Source of the DNA: Hyperoodon ampullatus
Taxonomy: Eukaryota; Chordata; Mammalia; Artiodactyla; Ziphiidae
NCBI GenBank assembly: GCA_949752795.1
Contig: OX457057.1
Location: 99,041,513-99,105,512 of the forward strand
Reading direction: 5' to 3'
Length of the DNA: 64,000 bases
Shown here: positions 38,690-50,600 of the stretch, one piece after another
Layout of the letters: the number at the start of each line of letters is the position of its first letter
How positions within the stretch are numbered: the stretch's first letter is position 1
Notes under the pieces: generated by a model
The model's database searches: none
Told to the model about the DNA's origin: nothing
What the model saw: only the letters and a program-made list of their open reading frames with translations
Made by a program: the position numbers and the translations under genes

Positions 38690-41600
38690 TATTTAAATTG
38701 GCCGCGGCTTGCGGAATCTTAGTTCCCCGACAAGGGATCAAACCCATGCCCTTGGCAGTGAAATCATGGAGTCTTAACCACTGGACCTCCAAGGAATTCC
38801 CTAAGGGATTGGTTTTGATTTGGGAAAACTGTATACAGTTTTCTGAAATCTTGCATCCACATTAAAGCAACACCGAATTTAGTTATTTTTAAAATTAAAA
38901 GCAAGCTACAACCTTCATAGAAATATACTGCGAGTGCTTTACATTTAAGGAAATATTTATCAGAATACCAATGTAATGGAAGCATATGGAATAATATAGA
39001 TATTTCTAAAGTAGTTTTAAAAATGCCATTTTAGATTTCACATATTTTTTAAGAGCAGATATAATAGGCAGATGTATAGTAGCTTAAATATTGAAGTAAA
39101 GTTTATATGTGTAGAAGAGAAAGTCCAAATTTTATTTATTTAATTAGGAAAGGTCAATCCTCAAATATAATTTGAGAAAAGAAATTTTTAAAAATCACTT
39201 GCTTTTTCTTCCTCCTTAGGGGAAAGCAGCCTTAGGCATCTTGGGAATTTTATTTTAAAACATTTTTATTTTAATTGTTTTCTTTTGATATTTATACACG
39301 AGTGACAAAAAAATCACGAGGTTTCTCTAATATATATATAATAAATCCAGGTTGTTATATGTTTAATAACCTTATAAAATAGTATATTTACCAAAGAATA
39401 AATTTTGTTTGTTTTCCTTAGTCTCCTAATGTCCCTATTTTTTGTTTTTAAGTGTGCTTGCACAAAAAATGGCATAATAATTTATCCATAACTAAATAAT
39501 TTTCATTCACAGTCAGGTATTGTGAAAAAACCAATGTGATTTGGATACTTCTTCCCTGAAAGTATGAGCTATACTTTATAAAGATAAATATATCTTTATT
39601 CTGATCACTAAAATCTGATTTGCTAAAAGCTGCCTTGCACAGAGAATATCAGTACCTGTCATAGCTAGACAGACCTCTGTCCTGACAGTGCTTCTGGACT
39701 GAGTAAGTAGAGAGCTGATGGAGATGGGTACTGCTCATGGGGACCTTCCAAACCCAGCTTAGACCTTTAGGATTTTTACTAGCCTGGATATGAAAAACTG
39801 AGGGAGGGATATGGGCTTAGAGGCTAGAACTGCATAGAAGGATTGGGTTAGTGGAAGAAGAGAAGAATTATGAGTTGAAGCTCATTTGTAAACGTTTATA
39901 AAATATTCTTTTAATGTTTATGGATTATATTAAATGGAAGAGTTCACATTTCTTAAGACCTAAACCCTCTATATCCAGATACTTTTAAATATATAACTTG
40001 TAGATGTATGTATAGAATCATTTTTATAAATTAAATGCTTAGAAACCCTAAACAATCTATAATAAGATTATATTTCTGTAAAACATAGGTCTTAAAAAAT
40101 CTTATACACTGTGAAAGGTAAAACTCTTAAGTTATTTCAGAAAAAAGATACTCTTGTTATCTTTTTGGGAGAGAATAAAAGAAAGGAATTTTAATAGATT
40201 GAACTCAGGCCAGTGTGTCTTGCCTCAAGTGTTATCTCCAAATTATCTGTATATCAGCTTGGGCAAGGCCCATGACTTTTGTGGGCCTCATTTCCCAATT
40301 TGTAACGTAAGAGTTTTGGATACGTGATATCTAAGGTTCCTTCTGAGAGTCTATTACTTTTACAGATATTATTTCTAGTGTGCTTATTATAGTTATGGCA
40401 GGCAGAGTATCTTCACTTCATGACATTTTTCAATTCATGCATCTAGGGTTTCACATTTACATTAGCTAAAATGCCTGCCACCAACATTTATTCCTATGTA
40501 AGTAAATAACTTCTGGCTTTTTCTTTTCTGTAGTTAATTGAAAAAAGTTAATAGTCTGTGTATTTACTAGTAGTGTGACAAATCCAGTTCATCTTCAAAT
40601 CCAAATAACCTCTAAAGAATAAGTATTCAAAGACCTGCTACTTGCAAGTAATTAAAAACTGTTGTCCGTCATATTGTGTTGGCCAAAAAGTTTGTTTGAG
40701 TTTTTCCGTAAGATGGTATAGAAAACCCCGAATGAACTTTTTGGCCAATCCAATACGTAATCCACTTTCTGTGGATTAAGAGTTAGGAAATTTCCTATAT
40801 ATAAAATAGATAAACAGTAAGGTCCTACTGTATAGCACAGGAGACTATATTCACTATCCTGTAATAAAACATAATGGAAAAGAATATGAAAAAGAATATA
40901 TATTATGTAACTTATCTATTTATAAAGTATGTTGTATGACATATACATACTATACATATTATATTTTATATATACATATTATATTTTATTAACTGAATCA
41001 CTTTGCTACACACCAGAAACTAACACAACATTGTAAATCAACTATATGTCAATAAAAAATAAAAGAATTAGGAAGCTTCCTACTGAATTCCTATATAGGA
41101 TCTGCCTATCTTTAAATGTTTAAGATTTATCGCATGAATTATTAAATACCAGAGATTTTCCTTTTAGTTTCTAGTTTACCTGTTTTGTTTTGTTTTTTTC
41201 CTCAGCAATGATTCATTCATTTGGACTCTGCCCATTTAAATTTTATCAAATTATTATAGACAATATCCTAAAACAACTACAACATTTGTATTAATGTAAA
41301 ACCTAGATTGTAGTTTGAACTATCAGATCATCAGGTAAAATCATGGACCTCTTTCTATCTCATTAGCATTCCTCAGTTCTTAATTTTGATTATGTAGTTT
41401 TTATTTGAAGCCTGTTCTATACTACTACTCTATTTCTGTCACCATTGAATTGGATGTTTTAACTATTTTTACGACTAATAAACTAATCCAATATAGTAGA
41501 GAGTTATAATGCTGATGGGGAATTAAGGGAAGAGAAAGGAAAAAGGATAAGATTCTTAGACTAGAGGTTATCAGGAAACAGGATAAGGAAATGGCCAATT

Positions 41601-44600
41601 TGATTTTTGCTTTGGCCATATCAAAAGAAGTCATACTTTCACTTTCCCTCTTGCCCCTTCCACATCCATGTGGTAATTTTACTGAAATAGCAGAGGTAGG
41701 AGCAGGATGAGGTGTGGAGAAGTGAAGGGTATAAGATGATAAGCGGTTTTTCAAGCACATAGATAGATGACTGTCCGCTGGGGCTTCTGAGAAGCATTTC
41801 TATCCACAGGGAAGTCTGGATAGGTTCTGGCACTGAGGGGACCTGAATCACAGACAGTGTGATTATTTGGCAAGTAGTATTCACCATTCCTAGGTAATTA
41901 AGAATTGACTGCATTTTTAGTTCCAGTGTTTCCAGCTGCCTATTTATAAGTCATTTATTCAGTGTATTACACTTTTAAATTTTAAACTTTTATACTGTTT
42001 TGATTTGGGTAAAAAGTATACCTGTATGCGTAAGGATAGCAATTGTACTGTATAAATTGCTTCATTGAATCTTTAGATGTCTTTATAAGGAGAATGCTAC
42101 ATTTTAAATCTATTTTTGCTACCTTGTTTTAGTAGGGCTCTTTAGCAAAAGCTCTGAATAAAGTTATTTTGAAATGTTTGTTTCCTTATGCATAGATTCG
42201 ATGTTACAGAGTCCCAGATCATAATTATAATATGCCAGCTTCTCACAGGAACCCTGGGTCCTTGGTTCTGGAACTTCACGGTAACTGCTAGAATATTCAT
42301 GCTGTCCAGTGAACAATGGCATGAACTCAATAAAGACGGCACCTTTGTCATGCACAGAGTAATTTAAAAACAAAAATTCAAAAGTCTTCTTGTGGTATTT
42401 CACAGACAAACAGGTTATTAGAAAACAAATAATTTTAAGATATAATAGGGCAATAAAAATCCACCCTATTAAACAAAATTTTTTGAAATATAATATTTCT
42501 GGTGATTTGATGCTAAAAACAATTCTCTCTCCCATTTACCTACTGTACCTTGTAACATTTTTGCTCTATGAAATATTTTTGAAACAAATACCTTTCCACC
42601 ATTAAACAGAACTTTTTGATATTTACATTTTTAACAAAATAAAGCAAGCAGAGTTTTCCTTAGATAGGTAAGTTGAGAGGACTCGTTATAGTAATGTAGG
42701 AAAAATTCTGTTTATATATTCTCTTAATATTCTTTAAGAAACCTGGTACTAGTTTTTCTGCTTCTATTAAATGATCTTGGTTTTAAAAAAATAAAAAATT
42801 TAATGTTAGAAGCTATTCTCACTTCTATTTGTTTTGTTTACTGTTTTCCTCTCTTAGTTGTGCTTTAAAAACTAAGTATTCTTAGCTTTTCATGTTACTG
42901 TAGTTATTCTTTGAATACCCTCCTTTTTCTGTTTTGTTTTGGTAAATACCTATTTCCTGAATTAATGCTAAGAGAGTAAGTAATATCTTTTTTTCTTTCA
43001 TATTAGAATTGTAATTTTGGCCTTATGACTTTTGAAAGTTTAAAAAGATTTATTAAGAAATGGTTTCCCAGTGGAATTTTGCAGAATCCTTCACACTTTA
43101 GTATGAAAAGGTTTATTTACAAGAAAAATAGTTTTTTTTAAATTTTTGCAGTTTAGGGAGTATTGGGGAACTGTTCATATTACAGATCATTCTATCAATA
43201 CAAGGCTGCATTAGGTTTTGTGCATTGAGTCCCCATACCCAAACGTGCTTCAATAATATGATAGAAATAGTGAGTCTCTGATAGCAGTTCTTTCTGAAAG
43301 GTATCTTGTAGCATTATAAATCCAGTTATTCAATGGTAGTAATGATGGCTTTGGGGACAAATCAGTAGTGAGGGATATCCTACATCATGTTTTCAAATAA
43401 ACTTGGAATATGAAGTATACTAAAAAGTACTATAGGCATGTTTTAGGAGCAAAACTAAAGCCATTTTCAATTGAATTTACAATGTATTGGCATAATTATT
43501 TGTGGGATTCCCACCTAGAGTAGAATAATGTGCATAGCTCAGGATGTGTCATCCTTTAGCACTCCTTTACCCTTAACCTGTTTCTAGTAATTTCTCCAAA
43601 GACCTGAAGCTTTTTATGCTCACTGCAGTTGTCTAGATTTATAATTTTTGATAGCTCATTTATTAATATTAATTAAACTTACAAAAGGTTTTTTTCCACC
43701 AGTGTTCTTAATGAAATTAATAGTCAGGATACTGGCTATTATTTACCTTCACCTTGTCTGTCTATAATAACAAAGTACCCTCTGTTTATAGAGCCCTTCC
43801 TATTAAAATGTTTCTAGAACTAAAGCATTTTAACATCATGAAAAATGTTTTGGAAATACATTTTTTCTTCAGATATACTGTCTTCACTTTTATCAGTTGC
43901 TAACTTGCAGAGATTTTCCTTTGCTTTTAATGTGTGTTGCTTTAACTGATTTGGTCATTGAAATGAAATTGTCAGATGTACTTTCTTTTTTCTTTACAAA
44001 GTCAGAGGAAAATATAAGCTTCAGAAAGAGTTGTTCTTTGTAATTTGTTTCCAAATTATTTTAATTTATTAGCATCTAAACTCCTGTGTTAGCTATTGCC
44101 TGTGGTATTCTGCCATTTTAGGGAAAACTGTGTTAGAATGCAAGAACCTTCATCCTGAAACATACAGACATCTTAGTGATAACAAGTTAAAAACGTATGA
44201 CAAATGTTTGTCCCCGTTGATTAGCAGACTAAAAATTAGAAGAGTTTTAGTACTGTGTAGGAACAACACTAATTCCTTTCAAGGCTCTGCCACTTATCAT
44301 TTCTGTAAAGTTTGAAAAGTCACTTACCCTATCTGACCAGATTTCCTCATCTATAAAATGGTGGTAATATTTCCTACCTCCTAGGATAGTTGTAAAGATT
44401 AAAAGAGTAAAGCATGTTATGTGCTGACTACAGTGCTTGTCATAGTGTTTATTATCATTATTATTATATTTTAAAACCTGTGTTAGTAATTCCCAATAAT
44501 TTCCAGATTTCTTTCAAAATTGATTGTGCTATTTTGAGAGGAAGAATATGTCCATGATTCCTTTATTTAACTCTGAGATGATTACTAAATGAGGTGAGAG

Positions 44601-47600
44601 GACTGTCTTCTAATTTTTCTGTTTCCAACAGTGATAAGGATAGGCTGCCCCCTTAAATTTGAGACCTAAACTTTAGTTCCTCTTAGAGGACTTGTTCTAT
44701 TCTAGCTTTTGCCTATTTTTTTCTTATTCAAAGTCACTGGGTGGGTTGTTGTTTTGTTTTAGTCTTCTCAGATAGTCTAAAGATCTGTATAGTCACTCAT
44801 GTGGTAGATAATACTGTTTTAAATAATTCAACTTATCTCAAAAATAGATGCTTAGACTTTCTCTGTATATAACACTTGACTTTAAAATACTCATAGTTGT
44901 CACTCAGCTGTATAGTTTTTTTTTTTTTTTTTTTTTTGCGTTATGTGGGCCTCTCACTGTTGTGGCCTCTCCCGTTGCGGAGCACAGGCTCCGGACGCAC
45001 AGGCCCAGCGGCCATGGCTCACGGGCCCAGCCGCTCCGCGGCATGTGGGATCTTCCCAGACCGGGGCACGAACCCGTGTCCCCTGCATCGGCAGGCGGAC
45101 TCTCAACCACTGCGCCACCAGGGAAGCCCAGCTGTATAGTTAATGTTATTAACATTAAGCCTGTCTTGCCCCTTATGAAGGGTAGGAAGTAAAATATTGG
45201 AAGGCAGTATGTTGAATTTCTAGGTCAATCTTCATTCCAGTGTACCAGTACTTCACCCACCCTGTTCCCTAGAACATCATATCCATTTACAAATAATTGC
45301 AAATCTGTAGTTAACAGCAATCTAATCCTTGACTAGGACTCCAGCCCCCTTCAATGACTTCCTAAGCAAAATGCTTCTCTTAAAATAGTAGTTAACAAGT
45401 CAAATTGTACAAATCAGAATTTCTATGACATTGCAAATCTAGCCCTAGTGCGTATTCTCTGTTAAAACCAAGCTAGTAGCCAACCCAGTGACAACGAAAT
45501 TATGTTTATTATGTATAGTTTAATTTAAAAAATTATGTTTCCAAATTAACTGCAAGTATATCTTTGAAATGCATATGCCATATGTAGATGAAAACTAGAT
45601 TAAATTGTCTTATTTTTGATATTAAAAATGCTAGGAAATGACGATTAACATGCTTATCAACGCTCACAGAATGTCAGTTAAATCCCTTCACATTCCTCAG
45701 TTAATGCTGAGTCTTGTTGGAATTCAAACCAAATGCATTTCTTAGGAATCTCTCTGAACACTAAGAAATAAAAATGAGACATTCAAAATAGAAATTTTCT
45801 TTATAGTTAGCTAACTTAGATGGTTTGGAGTTGTTGCACCCCTTAATCACTTTTAAAAGCTGTACTTCTCATGTAATAACTGTCCTGATCAGGGAATTTT
45901 TTAAGCTGTCTTTCTCTGGTAATGAAGCTCCCCTAGGATCCTCACTCCAACTAGAAAGCTTCTATTTCTTGTTCAGAAGTTAAAATTACTCATAATTTAT
46001 TTAGGACGCCTTGATATCTGTACCTCTTAATCAGTTGACCATTAGGATGTTGTAAGGAGTGATGGGCCCAAGGGATTTGTTATGAGTGTTGAAGGTTATT
46101 TTCACTGTGAACTGCCACACTTACAGCTTCCCTGTCAGAAAAATGGGAGAGCTCAATCTCCACAACTGGTTTGCTTTTCTCCATCTTTCTTCTGTGACAA
46201 CCATCAGAATGGGTTGTTTGTTGCTGGCTTGTTGTAGTAATTTAAGTGTGTTCTGACCAGAGTACTCATGGATTATCCACAGCAGTTGGGGAAGTTCTTT
46301 TTGTCCTTTGACAAAACCTATACTAAAATAAAGTAGAAGTAAGAAATTATTTAAGCAATACCAGTCAAGATATTTAAATACTTTCATGGTTATAGAAAAT
46401 TATGTTTATTATCATCTAATTTCCCCCCTCTGAAACTTTTAGGCTGTGAAAATCTAATGCTATAGTTAAGAGACTTGTTTTCCCATGTCTTTTTAAAAAA
46501 GTCACTCTGGTGTTTTAGGTGGTTTTCTACCACATAGCCCTTGTCCCTTGAAGGGCTTATTTTTGGTGTAGTTGTGGAGGTTGATTTTTTTGTTTGTTTT
46601 TGTTTTGGAGAAATAGTTCCAACACTCGGAAATATTATCACCCATGTTATTATTTTGAAAATAACAAGTGACTACAGAAATGCCAAATTCCTGCCTTATA
46701 TAATATTCTCCCTCTAGATAATTATGTCTTTCCTGCATAGCCAAAAAGCGTAAAATGAGCCCCCTCCTAATATGTGTTACAGTAAATTCAACCCATATTG
46801 AGAGACTTCTTAGTGGAAGGGTGGAAAAATGGACTGTCAGATAACCACTTCTCTTCTAAACAGAATCATTAACTCTTGTTCACTGTTAATCATTTCTGCC
46901 ACCTGTCCCACTTAGCTTGCTTAGTTTCTCTCTTTCCGGATGGCCTCGCACTGCACGTTTTTTCATTGACAGTCAAGATTAGAGCCACACATCCAGAAGT
47001 GGTGATAGGCAATTCTCATGATTCAGAGCAGTAGGGCTTTATCCTGGAGTACAGAGTATTCCACTAAATCAGATAATCACACAGGAAAAAAATGTTCTTA
47101 ACTAATTACCAACTGGTAAGTAAGTTCTCCCTCCTAACATTAAAGCGTTGTTGATCTCAATTCAGTGATAGTATCTGAACGGTTTACAGAATTCTGTCTT
47201 CCAAAATTTCCAAACAGGCTAATCCATAAAAATTTCCCAGGAATCCCAATTTGGGCTTTGTAAAGATCTTTCATGTTTCCTAATCTCTTTTACTTACATT
47301 CATCCAAGGTACAAAGATTAATTGCATGAGGTTCCCTCCATTTTTATTTTGTAATTCTATACTTCTGGCCCTTCCCCTCCCAAAAGGCTACTTCACATAT
47401 CCAGCAAAATGTTGTAAGATGTCTACCCTCCTCCACCCAAGACAGAGTCGATCATCTTTGACACCTGCTTAGTCTCCTGAGTCTGCTACTGAGTGTAATT
47501 CCCCTTATTGGCAACATCACTCACCAGGTCAGCTCTACAGATTCTTTTGAGCCTAATTCAGTCCATTTTTTTTTCAATAAATGTGTATATCAAGATAACT

Positions 47601-50600
47601 ACATCACTATATGTTTGCAGCTTAATATGCTTCTATTTAAAAAACATTCTTGAGCAATCAAAGATAATTTTTTTTAGTTGTGAGAGATTGGTTTCAATCT
47701 AGTTATTTATTATAAGCATAAAACTTACGTATCGTAAGCTCACATGATAGATTGTCTGCTTGAAGTATCAGTTTTAGAAATGGGGGCTCTATTCTGCTCT
47801 GGGATTTGAACCCCCTTGCTGTTGTTGCTATCAGTTTTCTTAGACTGACTTTTTTTTTAAGTTTACCTTCTTAATAGACAAATTATTCACTTTGTTTAAA
47901 AACTAACATTATAAAAAAGGTGTGCAGTGAATAGTCTCCTTCTCATCCTCATCTCCAGCTGTCCAGTTCCCACACTGTCCTCTCCAATAGGTACCCACTG
48001 TTCTTAGTTTGTAATGTATCTTTCCAGAAATTTGTTATGTAATTATCGGCAAAAATTAAAATGTAATATTATTTTTCTTCTTTTTTTACGCAAAAAGTTC
48101 ATATATACATTCTGCAGCATTTTTCTTCACCCAATGTAACTTTGATATTTTTCCATGTCACCACTAGAGAGCTACCCCACTCTTTTTTTAAAGCTACCCA
48201 ATAGTTCACTGTATGGAAGTACCATAATTTCTATAACTACTCCCTCACTGAGATATATTTTTAAAGTTTTGCAACTATTAATCTGTAATAAATAACCTTG
48301 TACAGACATTTTGTGCAAGCATATCTGTAGGGTAAATCCGTAAAATTAAAAGGCATTTATTTGGATCCAGTAATCTGAGAATGACAATCTCAAGATTATA
48401 AAAAATGCTAGTTTACAGAAGGAAAGGAACACCAGTTTTTGCTTTGCTCCTCAGTCTTCAGAATATGCCCATATTCTTTTTTCAGACTTTCAGGCTTCTA
48501 ATTTCTACTGCCCTGTTTTTGTACCAGGTTTGTCTCTTCTTGACTGTAAGATCATTTTCAGCAACCTCAAAGCTAATTCTTGGCTGCTTTCAGTATCTTC
48601 TTTCCAGACATCTTAGAGTAGTTGACCTAATAAGCATAAGAATTTGATTGAGAATTGGGTGAAGTTTTTTTTTTCACACCCATATCATGGAAGGCATTAA
48701 ATGAATATATCTAAAGGGCAGTAAGTTTTGCCAAGGTATCAGAGATTTATGTTACTTTAGTAAAAGCTCACCATTTCTTCCATTTGATACTACAAAGCAC
48801 TTATTTCAAGATCTCATATTATATAGCAGTACAATGCAATCCTCTGCTTGACATTCAAAATTTAATACACACACACTTTTTTTTTTTTTTTTTGGTGAGA
48901 AAGGTTAAGCTGTAGTTTCAGCCCAACTTCAATGAGTCAGAAATTTTCTTTAGAAAGGAGGGGTTTTTATTGCTCTGTGAAATTCATCAAATTAAATTAA
49001 AACGCTCTGGATTTTATTTGATTTTGCTCATAACAAATTTTTGACTCCTCCTTTTTCCCTTTCCTCAATATTTGAGATTTTTTTTATATTGTGCATGATA
49101 GAGGAATGCTGCTAAGCTTGCAAGTAATTAACTTGAAATTGTTTTGAGTAATTCTGCTTTTTTGGATTTTTTGTACCTAATCAGAATTGATGTGACTGAA
49201 GTGCAAATCTTCATAATAATCATGCATTTGCTGGCAGTGATTGGAGGACCACCTTTTTGGCAATCTATGGTAACTCTGCACATTGTGTATCCCATGTAAT
49301 GCATGTTGTCTTTTGCTTGTGTTTTTCTAATATAGTATAATCCAGTTAAAGGATGATACGTAAAATTATTTTATTCTTTCTGAAAACAAAACGTAACAGC
49401 AATGATAGGACACAAACTTCTCTTTAGGGCATAGTGAATTTTACTACTTGGAGTTATGTTGTACAGTAGATCCATTTCAGGGTTACTTTTTTTTCTTTTC
49501 TTTGCGGTACGCGGGCCTCTCACTGTTTTGGCCTCTCCCGTTGCGGAGCACAGGCTCCGGACGCACAGGCTCAGCGGCCATGGCTCATGGGCCCAGCCGC
49601 TCCGCGGCATGTGGGATCTTCCCGGACCGGGGCACAAACCCGTGTCCCCTGCATCGGCAGGCGGACTCTCAACCACTGCGCCACCAGGGAAGCCCCAGGG
49701 TTATTTTTGAAGGCTATCAGAATTATTATTTGTTGTCCTATTTTACAGCTGAGGAAACAGCAGGTAGTGTATCAAGTTAACCAATGACAAGATTAAACCA
49801 AATCTTTTATTCTCTTTCTGAGCTACACGAGTCTACTAGTTTCTCTGTTATATGCTTAAAGCTGAATAACAAATTTTGGTAGTAAATTAACTCTGGCCCC
49901 AGAACAGAATAAGTGCTTATTGAAATCAGTGCCTTAGGATTGTTTTCACAAGCCAGGAACTTGATTTTCAACTTGACTTGAAATGCAGTCACCCCTACAA
50001 ACACAAGTTCTTTTCCACAAAGTTCTGAAAGAGCGAATATAATATATATAATACGGGGGCCAAGAACACAGTCTCAGGAACCAGACTGTGTGAGTTTGAT
50101 CCTGGCTCCACTGCCTACTGTATGAACTTGATCTGTTACTCAACTCTGTGGCTTAGTTTTCTTCTCTGTAAAATGAAGACAATAATAGTACCTGTCTTAT
50201 AAGGTTATTTTGTGTATTAAATGAGTATGTGTAAAGCACTCAGACCAGTGCCTATCAAATAATGAGCCCTCAGTAGAAGTTGTTGCTGCTCTTACAGTTG
50301 GCATGTTTGCTGCTCCTAAACAAACACAGTTCTTAAAAATCAGATTAATTTTAAAGTATAAGGGAAATTTACTGAGCAAGATTTTTCCCTTACCTAACTC
50401 ACTTTATGATGGTAAATTAGATACTTAAGGAAGTGTAATTAACATGCTTCCCTAAGTATCTATTACCAGAAATTGTTTAATGCCTTTTGTTGGGAGGATA
50501 GCGTTGTGAGGAGGGAGAAGATGAAGGAATAAAGATAATCCATAGTCAACCAGGAAAATTCTGAAACTGTTCATTCATGTACGTAATATCATTCAAAATC

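Larger units (their letters stand above)
35779..49184 (+). other. CEPT1: CEPT1 intron 4 (13.4 kb)
   Basis: It contains the old repeat near 37.5-38.0 kb, a TTTC-tailed CHR-1, the mariner hairpin, an L1 tail, a MIR, a CHR-2 SINE and possibly an old LINE at 47.9-48.4 kb. The stretches 35.8-37.5, 38.9-40.6, 41.1-44.2 and 45.2-47.8 kb hold nothing I recognise. Confidence 0.6.

Noticed and set aside
38590..38700. Possible CRISPR-like or regular repeat array at the TTTC run
   Set aside because: It is a 4-bp microsatellite attached to a SINE tail in a mammalian intron.
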